Assembly: GCF_013378445.1 (NCBI RefSeq)
Contig: NZ_JABXYK010000014.1
Location: 61,675 to 125,674, forward strand
Direction of reading: 5' to 3'
From: Mycoplana rhizolycopersici
GTDB lineage: Bacteria; Pseudomonadota; Alphaproteobacteria; Rhizobiales; Rhizobiaceae
Length of the DNA: 64,000 nt
The notes under the pieces are model-generated. The model was given only the letters and a program-made list of their open reading frames with translations, did not search any database and was not told where the DNA came from. Below are positions 37,545-47,242 of this stretch, piece by piece; within the stretch, counting starts at the first letter, position 1; each line of letters opens with the position of its first letter. Both the position numbers and the translations under genes were made by a program.

Positions 37545-38711
37545 TCAGTCTCTAGTAATAAATTTCCCACGGTCGAGAAGCTCGTCGAAGGTTACGATAT
37601 CCAGGTTACGGGTGTCCCGCCGGAATAGCTCGAACGTGTCGCGCCGCACCTCGGCGTCGCGGGTGCTCCCATCACCTTCAATGTCGCGACGGCGCCCCAT
37701 GACCAGGATCGCTTTCGGATCGCGGGTTCTGGCGGTGAGGCGACGGTCGCCGGACTTGTCATAGTTCTGTCCAGTGTGAGCCTGCACGAGCCATTCAGCT
37801 TTCTGTTCGAGTACCTGTGAAACTGCATCCATGAACTCGTTGCTGAACCTCCAAGTGCCAGCGCGACCGGAGCGACGCTGTTGAAAGATCGGAGTGTCGG
37901 GACGCTTGATCTCGACGAGGACGGAGTAGTCGGTGAAGTTCATGAGGTAGTCGACGGTGGGTCTGTCGCGATCGTCCGTTCCGCCTGCGCCGACCACCAT
38001 CTCGCGGTCGAAGGGGCGCATTATCCGGTAATCGAGCCCGTAGCCAAACACCCAACTTTGCCGCTCGAAGAAGCTCTGCCAGTCGGACTCAGTCCATCGG
38101 TCGGCACCGAGTTGGCGTTCGAACTCCTCGATTCCTTGCCGACGTCCGAGCAGAAGATTGATTTCGGCCTGGCTGAGGTCCGCCTGTATGCCCCGAAGGA
38201 GGTGTTCCCGCTCCTTGTGATCCAGGCCTTTGATCCGGGCAAGAAGCGCCTCATCCGCAGCGTCGGTGATAATCTTCGATCCGTGGCCGACGGAGATATC
38301 GCGGATGTCGAAGCGCCCCTCGTTCGACCGATCGATGAAGTGGATGCTTTCCAAAAATGAAACGAGCCGTGCGAATTCGCCCGCTCTGAAGGTGAAGGAA
38401 TGCTCTTCGTATCCGCGATACCAGTCGCCAGCACGGTTTTGGAACGTCTGCAACGTGACGCGCCGTGTGCCGCCATCGTCCTGACTGACAAGAGCCGTCA
38501 CCTGCGTCTTTCGCTTCTCCCCTGTAAGGCGCAGACATAACGCGCCTTCGATCTCCCCAAGCAGGACCTGATCGGTTCCTTCGAGAACCCAGCGGACGTT
38601 GCGACGTCGTTCGGGGTTGATCGATCCATGCGTAAAAACGGAAGTCAGGTAGGTTCTGCCCTCCTTCCGGAACTCGAAGAATTTCACGTCATCGTCGTTC
38701 ATATCAGACAT
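37545..38711 (-). CDS. sduA: Shedu-type immune nuclease (SduA, DUF4263)
   Basis: 388 residues. The C-terminal DUF4263 domain carries the PD-(D/E)xK nuclease core: Asp254 (PTVDYLM) and Glu267-Ile-Lys269 (SVLVEIKRPDTP), followed by the helix WRFSNEFMDAVSQVLEQK. WTESDWQSFFERQSWVFGYG is the usual segment just before the domain. The N-terminal 190 residues are a variable sensor region. Shedu is a single-gene anti-phage system that cuts DNA. The start is ATG 38711; 38702 is possible. Confidence 0.85.
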   Translation of the reverse strand: MSDMNDDDVKFFEFRKEGRTYLTSVFTHGSINPERRRNVRWVLEGTDQVLLGEIEGALCLRLTGEKRKTQVTALVSQDDGGTRRVTLQTFQNRAGDWYRGYEEHSFTFRAGEFARLVSFLESIHFIDRSNEGRFDIRDISVGHGSKIITDAADEALLARIKGLDHKEREHLLRGIQADLSQAEINLLLGRRQGIEEFERQLGADRWTESDWQSFFERQSWVFGYGLDYRIMRPFDREMVVGAGGTDDRDRPTVDYLMNFTDYSVLVEIKRPDTPIFQQRRSGRAGTWRFSNEFMDAVSQVLEQKAEWLVQAHTGQNYDKSGDRRLTARTRDPKAILVMGRRRDIEGDGSTRDAEVRRDTFELFRRDTRNLDIVTFDELLDRGKFITRD

Positions 38712-39001
38712 CCGGAGCGCAAGAGACGGCGCGAACTAGATCATGCCGGTCGCTTCTCTACAACCTGCAGGACGCTTCGCCGCTTTGCCCGACACAAGGA
38801 TGCCGGTCACCACCACGTGCCGAAGATCGTCCGGGATTCGGTTGGCAGCCGCCCGGTAAGAAGCAAGAGCCCCCCTTGTCCGGAACGGGGCCGGAAGCGG
38901 ACTGTCAGCGATCAGCCGCATGAACATTGAAAACGGTCATTCGACTTCCTATCCAATCTTTACAGCCTCCGCGCGAACCAGCGTCCAGATATTCCTGGCC
39001 C
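38712..39001. other. Gap upstream of the Shedu gene
   Basis: Holds the presumed Shedu promoter. A 63-codon minus-strand frame (38736-38927) is open but has no recognisable character and no good ribosome binding site, so I do not call it. Confidence 0.4.
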
Positions 39002-39691
39002 TTACTCAGTTCCGTCGCCTTCGGCGAACTGTCCGAGCGCTTGGGGATTGATGACGGTGACAGAACGATAATTATAGGTCACCCAACCTGCCACAGCAAA
39101 ACGTCGCATGGCCATGTTCACCTGCTGCCGCGAAGCATTCGCCATGATTCCAAGCGCGCTTTGAGACAATGGGATAGGCAAGTCGCCAAGCCACCCCGCC
39201 CGTTGAAGCACCGACGCTATTCGTCGTCCCACGCTGCGCTTTTGCAGGTCGTGAACGATCCGGATAAGCGCGTCGACAGTAAATACGGTATTCAGTCCCA
39301 CCGCACGCAATACTGAAGGATCACGTGCCTCCATTTGCTGCAGGGCATCGAGTGGCACATGCATCATCCAGGCGTCCCCCAGGGCTTTCAGTTCGATCCT
39401 GCGCGGCTGACCGGTTAAAAAGGGACCTTCTCCAGTCCATGCGCCCGGAACGCCGAGATGGATCAGACGGGGCGTTGCGTCAGGCGGTGCAGAATTGATG
39501 GTAAGGGAGCCGGCAACAAGCCCATACATTCCGCCACTCGGATCGCCATAGCGGTAAATGATCTGATCAGGCCCGAACCGCTGCAACCGTGCATGACGTA
39601 GTAGATCAGACGGGAACGGCTCCGCGATACTCGCGAGCCAGGGCCCTGCACGCATGACCTTTTCCGCCTTCTCTCGCGTTAAATCCAGCAT
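39002..39691 (-). CDS. Crp/Fnr-family transcription regulator
   Basis: 229 residues. The N-terminal effector domain covers about 20-130 (RFGPDQIIYRYGDPSGGMYGLVAG), and the C-terminal winged helix has its recognition helix at ALGIMANASRQQVNMAMRRF. There are no cysteine ligands for an iron-sulfur cluster, so it is not Fnr-like oxygen sensing. It is divergent from the DUF1254 operon 246 bp away and may control it. Confidence 0.85.
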   Translation of the reverse strand: MLDLTREKAEKVMRAGPWLASIAEPFPSDLLRHARLQRFGPDQIIYRYGDPSGGMYGLVAGSLTINSAPPDATPRLIHLGVPGAWTGEGPFLTGQPRRIELKALGDAWMMHVPLDALQQMEARDPSVLRAVGLNTVFTVDALIRIVHDLQKRSVGRRIASVLQRAGWLGDLPIPLSQSALGIMANASRQQVNMAMRRFAVAGWVTYNYRSVTVINPQALGQFAEGDGTE

Positions 39692-39937
39692 GTCAAAATC
39701 CGAATAGCGTGTGTTTGCTAACGCGAGTATAGGTTTTAAAAGCTAAAGGCGGAGAATCCAGATTGACGATATCCCAATCTAAAATTTTGTAGATTGTACG
39801 GTTTCGGACAATTTCACACAGCCGAGTATGCAAGGTCGTCACCATTGTTGATGACTGCAATAGTGGCTTCACTAGTGTTGTGCGTGTCCAGGAAGGCTTG
39901 GCCGGCGGCGCTGTGTAGTGAACTTTGGAGGACTTCC

Positions 39938-40963
39938 ATGCTTCTTGCCAGATTGAGTGTGTCGGCGATCGCCATCGCGGCGTTGGTCGCTACACATCCC
40001 GCTGCTGCCGAACCGGTACAGGTCGACAGCGACAATTTCATCCGCGCGGAGAGCGATCTGTATTTTTCAGCCGTGGCTGCCCGCGGACGCTTCGGCAAAT
40101 TTGGCCATGATCGCGAGATGACGCCGCTGGACAAGCAGGCCATCATCCGCATGAACCGCGACACACTTTATTCCTCGGCCGTGTTCGATCTCGATGCCGG
40201 TCCGGTGACGATCACGCTGCCCGATACCGGTGGGCGCTTTATGTCGATGCAGGTCTTCGATCAGGATCATTATACGCACGGCGTCCACTATAAGCCCGGC
40301 ACCTATACCTTCTCCCGTGAGGAGATCGGAACGCGCTATGTCTTTCCGGGCATCCGCATCCTGGTGAATCCTGAGGACCCCAAGGACATGAAGACGGTGC
40401 AGGAACTGCAGGACAAGATAACGGCAGAACAGCCTGGCGGCCCCGGCAAGTTCGAGATTCCCGACTGGGATAGCGCCAGCCGCGACAAGACCCGTGCAAT
40501 CATTCTGCAGCTAGGCGAGCCGCTACCGGATACGCGTGGGATGTTCGGTGCGAAGGATCAGGTCGATCCGGTTCGCCATTTCATCGGCTCGGCTTTGGCT
40601 TGGGGCGGCAACCCTGAAGAGGATGCCCTGTATCTGAACCGCACGGTGGCCAAGAACGACGGCAAGACCGTCTATGGCGTCAAGGTCGCGGACGTGCCGG
40701 TCAAGGGCTTCTGGTCAATCAGCATCTACAACGCCAAGGGATTTTACGAGCCGAACGCGTTGAATGCCTACACGATCAACAATCTCACCGCTGCCAAGGA
40801 CGCCGACGGCGGTGTGACTGTCCAGTTCGGCGGCTGCGACGGCAAGACTGCCAACTGCTTGCCGACGCCGGAGGGATGGAACTACATGGTTCGCCTTTAC
40901 AGACCCGAGGCGAACATTCTCGATGGACGCTGGAAGTTTCCTGTCGCGGAGGAATTGAAATGA
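39938..40963 (+). CDS. Secreted DUF1254/DUF1214 family protein
   Basis: 341 residues with a signal peptide ending near HPAAAEP. It contains a DUF1254-type core (RMNRDTLYSSAVFDLDAGPVTITLP, RFMSMQVFDQDHYTHGVHY) and a DUF1214-type end (VKGFWSISIYNAKGFYEPN, YMVRLYRPEANILDGRWKFP). ATG 39938 follows GGAGGAC. Function unknown; members are periplasmic beta-rich proteins, often in pairs. It overlaps the next gene by four bases (ATGA). Confidence 0.8.
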   Translation: MLLARLSVSAIAIAALVATHPAAAEPVQVDSDNFIRAESDLYFSAVAARGRFGKFGHDREMTPLDKQAIIRMNRDTLYSSAVFDLDAGPVTITLPDTGGRFMSMQVFDQDHYTHGVHYKPGTYTFSREEIGTRYVFPGIRILVNPEDPKDMKTVQELQDKITAEQPGGPGKFEIPDWDSASRDKTRAIILQLGEPLPDTRGMFGAKDQVDPVRHFIGSALAWGGNPEEDALYLNRTVAKNDGKTVYGVKVADVPVKGFWSISIYNAKGFYEPNALNAYTINNLTAAKDADGGVTVQFGGCDGKTANCLPTPEGWNYMVRLYRPEANILDGRWKFPVAEELK

Positions 40964-42327
40964 AGCGACGGAGCTTTCTTGCAGGCACCGTTGCACTGAT
41001 GGCGGTCCCTTCCATTCCGTCCTTCGCACAGGACGCTGTTAAAGCTTCGGCGCGCGAGGCGTACATCTACACCTATCCGCTAGTGAAGAACTATCTCACC
41101 ATGTATCAATATGCCCTGGAGCCGGGCGGCAACCAATACAAGGGGCCGCTCAACACGCTGGCCAGTATCGCCAGGGTCTATACGCCCAAGGACACGGCCA
41201 TCATCACGCCGAACTCGGATACGCCCTATTCCTTCATCGTCTTCGATCTGAGGGCGGAACCCGTCGTCGTGACGATGCCGCCGATCGAGAAGGACCGCTA
41301 TTACTCGCTGCAGCTCATCGACCTTTACACCAACAACGTCGACTACCCGGGCACACGGGTCGACGGCAATGACGGTGGCGATTTTCTGATCACCGGCCCA
41401 GGCTGGAAGGGTGATGTACCGAAGGGCATCAAGCGCGTCATCGAGATGCCGACCACGCTCGCCATCGGCATCATCAGGACGCAACTCTTTTCACCCTCTG
41501 ACCTGGACAAGGTGAAGACGATTCAGTCGGGCTACAAGGCCGCGCTGTTGTCGGCCTATGCCCGCACGCCGGTTCCTGATGCCCCTCCATCGATCGACTG
41601 GCTCCCGATCTCCGATGAAAAGATGGTTTCCGATTATTGGTCGCTCGCTGCCTTCCTGCTTCAGTTCGCTCCCCCCTATCCGGGCGACGAGGCGCAACGG
41701 GAAAACCTCGCCAAGCTCGGTATCTACCAGGGAGAGACGTGGCCGGGTGCAGATACGCCTCCCGACACGGTCGCCGTGATGAATGGGATGGCGATCTCAA
41801 CGGAAAAGGAGATTCGCGACGAAGCGGGCCGGCTGACGGATTCGTCCAAACTCTTCGGCACGCCCGAGTTCATGAAGGGGCGCTACATGGTTCGCGCCGC
41901 GGCCGCGCAAGGAGGGATTTACGGCAACTCCGTGCAGGAGGCGCTCTACGTCATCTACGCCTTCGATGCAAAGAAGGCACCGCTTGACGGTGTGACAGGA
42001 AAGTACAGGTTGACCTTTACGCTGGAAACACTGCCGCCGGTCGATGCCTTCTGGTCGCTGACCATGTATGACCGACCAAAACAATTCCTCGTCGACAACT
42101 CCATTGATCGCTACCTGATCAACTCGCCGATGCTCTCTGGGCTCGAGAAAAACGACAAGGGAGAGATCGTTCTCTACCTGCAGCACGAAAGCCCGGGTTC
42201 GGAGCTGGAATCAAACTGGCTTCCAGCCCCCAGCGATGGCTTCTATGCCGTCATGAGACTCTACCTGCCCAAGGCGGAAGCGCTTGACGGACGCTGGACA
42301 CCGCCGCAAATCGAAATCGCGCTCTAG
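40960..42327 (+). CDS. Secreted DUF1254 family protein
   Basis: 455 residues with an RR-containing signal peptide (MKRRSFLAGTVALMAVP ... SFAQ), possibly Tat-dependent. DUF1254 segments are AYIYTYPLVKNYLTMYQYAL, TPNSDTPYSFIVFDLRAEP and RYYSLQLIDLYTNNVDYPG; the C-terminus (DAFWSLTMYDRPKQFLVDN, MRLYLPKAEALDGRWTPP) is the DUF1214 part. It is coupled to the upstream paralogue by an ATGA overlap, so the two probably act together. Confidence 0.82.
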   Translation: MKRRSFLAGTVALMAVPSIPSFAQDAVKASAREAYIYTYPLVKNYLTMYQYALEPGGNQYKGPLNTLASIARVYTPKDTAIITPNSDTPYSFIVFDLRAEPVVVTMPPIEKDRYYSLQLIDLYTNNVDYPGTRVDGNDGGDFLITGPGWKGDVPKGIKRVIEMPTTLAIGIIRTQLFSPSDLDKVKTIQSGYKAALLSAYARTPVPDAPPSIDWLPISDEKMVSDYWSLAAFLLQFAPPYPGDEAQRENLAKLGIYQGETWPGADTPPDTVAVMNGMAISTEKEIRDEAGRLTDSSKLFGTPEFMKGRYMVRAAAAQGGIYGNSVQEALYVIYAFDAKKAPLDGVTGKYRLTFTLETLPPVDAFWSLTMYDRPKQFLVDNSIDRYLINSPMLSGLEKNDKGEIVLYLQHESPGSELESNWLPAPSDGFYAVMRLYLPKAEALDGRWTPPQIEIAL

Positions 42328-42480
42328 CCAACCTTGGCGGTTGGTCGTAAGCGGCGTTTTGACGGCACCTTTCGGATCAGCGTGTGGCGTGCTCGAACAC
42401 ATGGGTGATTGTAGAACGTTCGCTCGAATCCAACGGAGGATTACCAACAACATTCGCAGCCTGGCGTGGATGAAACTCGG

Positions 42481-44475
42481 CTATCCTGCTTTTGTCAGGG
42501 CATTCGACAAAATGTTCGAAAGAGTGGAGCGAAGCGCATCACCAGGGCCGCAGGCGTGATCCTCGCCGCCCGCACTGACTGCAGCAACTCCACGGCCAGT
42601 ATCGGCTTTCGTTCTGAAGGCCCAACGTCGCTGGTGGCCGTGCCGGAATTTAGGTTCATTCCGATACTCTGTCCTGTCGTCAGATCGATCGACCTGTTGG
42701 ATACGTCCTTCAAGTACCGTGCCCCAAACCTTAATCCCTGCGAGCTCCTTTGGTGCCACCTCATAAGGGTTCTGTTCGAGAATGGTGAAATTGGCGAGTT
42801 TACCAGGCGTGATCGAGCCAATCTCGTTCTCCAGACGGATCGAGTATGCAGCGTCGATCGTGATGGCCTTCAACGCGGTATCGATGTCCACGACCTGATC
42901 CGGACCCGCCACCTTGCCTTCGGCAGTTGTCCGGGTAATCGCAGACCACACAAGTTGAAGGGGCTTGGCCGGGGCCATTGGCATGTCGGAATGGAACGAG
43001 ATGGACATGCCAGCGCTCTTTGCGTCCGCGAGCGGGACGATCCGCGCCGAGCGTTGCGGACCGATGCCCACTTCGGCGTAGCGTCCCGCCAGAGCGGTCA
43101 CGTAATACGGATTGGCGCTGACAATGGCACCCAGCCGTGCGGCGCGGATCACCTGGTCCTTCGTGGAAAATCCAAAATGCACGATGGTCGTGCGGTGATC
43201 AAAGCGCGGCCTGCGTCGCTGCGCCTCCTCCAGGTTGCCGAGCAACACGTCCATGCCGGCGTCTCCATTGCAGTGGACATGAATCTGGTAGTCCTCGTCC
43301 CAGAAGGTCTGGAACGCGTAATGGAAGACATCCGGGTCCATGATCCACGCGCCAGCATGTCCGTCGGTATAGCCGTCTTTCATCTGCATGAGTTGGCTAT
43401 AGATCGCGCCATCGATCAGGAACTTGATCTGCTTTGGCATGTATCGCGTTCGACCGCGACCCCAATCAAGCACAGTTTCGGCCATTGCCACCATGGCAGC
43501 CGGATCGTGGCGCTCCATGGCGGCAAACGTCTTTCCGTCGCCGATGAAGTAGTGGTTGAAGGGTGTCTCGTCGTTCGAGTAGACGGCATTGATCGCTTCC
43601 TGAAGGGGTTTCGAGTAAAACCCTCCAGGCTCGCAACAGGTCGTGATGCCGTTGCGATGGTAATAGCGCACCGTGAACTCCAGCCCCTCACGTAGCCGCT
43701 CGGGCGTGGCGACGGCTGGACCGAGGCGCTGAAGCACTTTGAGCGCTCCCTGTTCGTAGAAGTGCCCCTTCTCCATATCGGACTGGGCAGCCTCGCTCGG
43801 CGTAAACGTGGCGAAGAACGAGTCGTCAATGCCAAAGCGCTGCATCACTGCTGTGTTCAGGAAGAACTCGTGGCAAGAGCGATGCCATATGACGACCGGG
43901 AAATCGGGGGCGAGTTGGTCGAGCTTCGCGCGGCTCATTTGCCCGTGGAAGTAGTGGTGGTAGCCCCAGGTCACAAAGACCTTCGTCCGATCCTTGTGAG
44001 CGGCCAAGGCTTCCTTCAATCGGGTCTGGTAGCCTGGCTCGTCACGGACCTGTTCGGAAAAGCCGTCAACGGTGTCCCACGGCTCGATCGAAATGACGAC
44101 CGAAGGCATGGTTAGCCCCGCAAGAACCGGATGCACATGCTGTTCAACAAAACCCGCGATGATCACCTTGTCACGGAAGGTGTCGTCCACCTCGAATGGC
44201 TGATCGCCAGCCATCGCCTTCAGCTCCGACAGCGTCCCGACTGCCGCGATACGGTCGTTCACAACCGCAACCGCTTCCACTTGAGGATGGGCAGGGTCCA
44301 TGGTCAGGATTTGCTTCGCGACATAGATTCTGGCGCTCGGCAAGAGTACGGCAGCCGTTCCCATGTCCTGCAATCCGACTGCCTGTGCGAATGCGCCGCT
44401 AGATATCGCCACGGTGGAAGCGCCCGCCATGAGATGCAAGAAAGTCCGTCTGCAAAGTTGGTTCCTGAGGCTCAT
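42481..44475 (-). CDS. Exported YtcJ-type amidohydrolase
   Basis: 664 residues. A twin-arginine type signal (RRTFLHLMAGAS) is followed by an Amidohydro_3 domain with metal ligands in VEQHVHP, IHVHCNGDAG and TTIVHFGFS. IKVWGTVLEGRI marks the normal end near residue 600. The last 60 residues (starting EYRNEPKFRHGHQ) do not look like the family and may be a frameshifted or read-through tail. Substrate unknown. A related amidohydrolase lies 81 bp upstream, so the two form a duplicated pair. Confidence 0.8.
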   Translation of the reverse strand: MSLRNQLCRRTFLHLMAGASTVAISSGAFAQAVGLQDMGTAAVLLPSARIYVAKQILTMDPAHPQVEAVAVVNDRIAAVGTLSELKAMAGDQPFEVDDTFRDKVIIAGFVEQHVHPVLAGLTMPSVVISIEPWDTVDGFSEQVRDEPGYQTRLKEALAAHKDRTKVFVTWGYHHYFHGQMSRAKLDQLAPDFPVVIWHRSCHEFFLNTAVMQRFGIDDSFFATFTPSEAAQSDMEKGHFYEQGALKVLQRLGPAVATPERLREGLEFTVRYYHRNGITTCCEPGGFYSKPLQEAINAVYSNDETPFNHYFIGDGKTFAAMERHDPAAMVAMAETVLDWGRGRTRYMPKQIKFLIDGAIYSQLMQMKDGYTDGHAGAWIMDPDVFHYAFQTFWDEDYQIHVHCNGDAGMDVLLGNLEEAQRRRPRFDHRTTIVHFGFSTKDQVIRAARLGAIVSANPYYVTALAGRYAEVGIGPQRSARIVPLADAKSAGMSISFHSDMPMAPAKPLQLVWSAITRTTAEGKVAGPDQVVDIDTALKAITIDAAYSIRLENEIGSITPGKLANFTILEQNPYEVAPKELAGIKVWGTVLEGRIQQVDRSDDRTEYRNEPKFRHGHQRRWAFRTKADTGRGVAAVSAGGEDHACGPGDALRSTLSNILSNALTKAG

Positions 44476-44556
44476 TGAACATCCCCCTGAAGGATCGAAG
44501 CCTTCACGATGCGTGCTTCGGATTGGCTTTGGCCGTGCGCCCGTCTCCGGACGGTG

Positions 44557-46286
44557 TCAGTCGGCCCTGTAGATTGTCTCGCCTTCCTTGATCGTCTCGA
44601 CAACCTTGATGTCCTTGATCGCCATTGGATCGACTTCGAGCGGGTTCTTGTCGAGAATGACAAGATCGGCCAGCTTGCCCGGCTCCAGCGACCCCTTCCT
44701 GTCCTGTTCGCCGTACTGCTCTGCCGCCCATATCGTCATCGTCTTCAACCCCTCCAGAGGCGAGACGCGCTGATCGGGACCGATCTCCGCACCTGCCCGA
44801 GAAACACGATTGACTGCCGACCACAGCATGAACATCTGGTCGAGGGGCGCGACGACGAAGTCGGTGTGGTTCGTGGGATGCAGCCCGGCATCGATCGCAT
44901 CCCGCATCGGGCTGATGTACATCGCCTGCTCCTTGCCGCGATTGGCGATATGGGCCTCGGCGAAGTAGTAAGTGTGCAGCGTGTAGAAGGACGGGCGAAT
45001 CTTGTATTCGATGTACTTCGGGATTTGGTCCGGGCGGGTGAACTGAGCGTGCACCATCGTCACATGCCGGTCCTTGGTCAGGTCGCCAGCAGCAGCAAGT
45101 TCGTGGGCCGCGAAAAAGGTGTCGATTGCGGCATCACCATTGGCGTGGAGGTCAAGCGGCACGCCGAGGTCGTAGACCTTCTTGACCATCTGATTGACGG
45201 TGTCCTGCGGAAAGGTCAGCTCACCCTTCCAGTCCTTTTCTCCGGCGGGACCACCCGTCAGATATGGTGTCGTGAAGAATGCAGTGCGGCCCTGCGGCGA
45301 GCCATCGATGGTAATCTTGACGCCGCCGACCTTGAAACGGTTGTTGTATTTTCCCCATTCGCTCACCGGGTATTCCGCGGCGATCTTGTCGACGTCGGTG
45401 ATGAAGGGGTAGGCGATGACATCGATGACGTTGGCACCCGCGTCTGACGCGCGCTTCATCGTCTGGAAATTGGCGAGATGCGTGGCCCCCTCGTGCGCCG
45501 TCGTGATGCCCGCCTCGGCATAGAGCATCTGCCCCGCTTTCGTCGCCTCGATTTCCTGTGCCGGCGTCATCGGCTCGGACTGCTCCATTGCCTGCAGGAA
45601 GGCGCTTTCCATGATCAGGCCGTATGGCTCATCGGAACCATCCTTGCGCACGATCACGCCGCCAGGCGGCGTCACCGTTTCCGCGCTGTAGCCGTATTTC
45701 TTCAGCGCAAGACTGTTCATCACCGCGCCATGCATCGACACATGGTCGACCCGGACCGGGTTGTCGGGAAAGGCGGCATCCAGATCGTCCCGGTTAAGGA
45801 GCCGCCCGCCGGGCATGACGGTGTCGTCATAGCCATAGGCCATGATCAGTTCGCCCGTGGGAATATTGTGATCGTCGGCGAACTTCCGGATCGCGGCGAT
45901 GATGCTCTCGACGTCCTTCCCGGTCCCCGAGGGCGGCGCGTACACTTTCGCCTGGTTCGCAACGGAGAGCGAGTTGATGTAGTGCGAATGCGCGTCAATA
46001 AAACTCGGAAGAAGGGCCTTTCCCCCAAGGTCGATGACCTTGGTGCTGTCGTCCTTATGTTCCTGCTCGATCATCTCGCGCTGCCGACCGCAAGGATCAG
46101 TCCGTTCTTGACCGCCAGCGCCTCGGCGGTCGGTTCGGCATCGTTGATCGTGACGATTTCGCCACCAACGAAGATCGCATCGGCCGCGGAGATGTCCGCA
46201 GCCAGTGCCGCGGTTCCAGCGCAAGCTGCCAGCACGCAGGCGATGGCTGTTGACCGCGACAGACATGAGATTGCACGGATGCCCAT
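44557..46286 (-). pseudogene. Exported YtcJ-type amidohydrolase, frameshifted near its start
   Basis: ATG 46286 (after GGGAGG) opens a signal peptide (IACVLAACAGTAALAAD) and the first strand of the enzyme (FVGGEIVTINDAEPTAEALAV). The frame ends at AVGSAR*, near 46073-46083. The rest of the enzyme continues in another frame from EMIEQEHKDD to the stop at 44557, with ligands in DAHSHY and HANGDAA. One missing G (expected AGCGCGGAG) explains it. As read, no full protein would be made. Repaired length is about 575 residues. Confidence 0.8.
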
Positions 46287-46485
46287 CGAAAATCCTCCCG
46301 CTCCGATGCCGCCGACTTCAATATACACACGGTGGAGTGGCTTTTCTTGATTCTGGTCAAATCTTCGAACTCACCGACTTGCCGTCGGATCGTTCGTCTG
46401 GCGAAGGTCGCTCAAATCGCAGCTTCATAAAGCGACCTATTGCCCGGTACCGTTGTCGAGCACAGACGCGCTTGAGGGGTCTTGA

Positions 46486-46590
46486 TCACACCGTGACGGG
46501 ATAATTCCAGGGGAGCAGTTCGTCGATGCGGCCCTGTTTGTGGCCGTTGACGATGGCCGTGAGCGTGGTGGTCAGATAGGCCTGTGGATC
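46486..46590 (-). pseudogene. tnpC: IS66 transposase TnpC, C-terminal fragment
   Basis: Codes DPQAYLTTTLTAIVNGH ... IDELLPWNYPVTV and a stop, the characteristic C-terminus of IS66 transposases. It begins at the deletion junction near 46591-46600, directly after the N-terminal fragment. Confidence 0.8.
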
Positions 46591-46597
46591 AACAGCA

Positions 46598-46819
46598 CTA
46601 AATTGCCGCGATGGCCGTCTCTAAATCCTCCAGGGCCAGTTCGAACTGGTCGGGATTGGTCTTCTCGGATTTGCGCCCGAAGGCCGTCTGCTTGAAGGCG
46701 GCAACCAGTTTTTCCAGCCGTTCAATCCGGTCGTCCTTGCGAACCTCCCGGGCTTGCGCCGCGACCAGCATCGCCTTCAGGGCGGCAATCTCGTCAGGAA
46801 GATCGGCGGCGTTAAGCAT
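46598..46819 (-). pseudogene. tnpC: IS66 transposase TnpC, N-terminal fragment
   Basis: 73 residues (LPDEIAALKAMLVAAQ, then IERLEKLVAAFKQTAFGRKSEK) match the leucine-zipper start of IS66 TnpC. The zinc-finger and DDE domains that should follow, about 400 residues or more, are absent. Confidence 0.8.
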
Positions 46820-46887
46820 GCGCCGGGTCTACCAAATCCGACCGTGGTTTACCTTTGGAATTTGCTGCCCGAGTCATCGTGCCGCAG

Positions 46888-47242
46888 CTATTCGATGGCC
46901 TCCGGCGCTCTTGCCGCAACGGAGCGAACACGACGCCAGTCCAGGCCCGCAAAAAAGCGCTTCGAACTGCGCATGGCTCAGGGTCATCAGGCCGTCCTTG
47001 ATGCCGGGCCAGCCGAAGGTGTGCTCTTCCGGCCGCTTGTAGGCCATCACGATGCCGGAGACATCCCAGTAGATCAGCTTCAGCCGGTCCGCCTTGCGCG
47101 AGCGGAACACGAAGACCGTTCCGGTGAACGGGTCTTTGCGCAGCTCGTTCTTCACCACGGCCGCCAAACCGTCTTGGCCTTTACGGAAGTCTACCGACTT
47201 CGTCGCGACCATGATCCGCACACGGTTCGATGGGAAGATCAT
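46888..47242 (-). pseudogene. tnpB: IS66 accessory protein TnpB, frameshifted
   Basis: Residues from IFPSNRVRIMVATKSVDFRKG to QFEALF are normal TnpB. A run of six A on the plus strand (46950-46955; five expected) shifts the end to CGPGLASCSL. The other frame carries the expected AGLDWRRVRSVAARAPEAIE and stops at 46888. Its start overlaps tnpA by four bases. Confidence 0.75.

Noticed and set aside
46871..46960. Programmed frameshift in tnpB
   Set aside because: IS66 tnpB is not known to use frameshifting and tnpC is deleted anyway; a simple insertion explains it.
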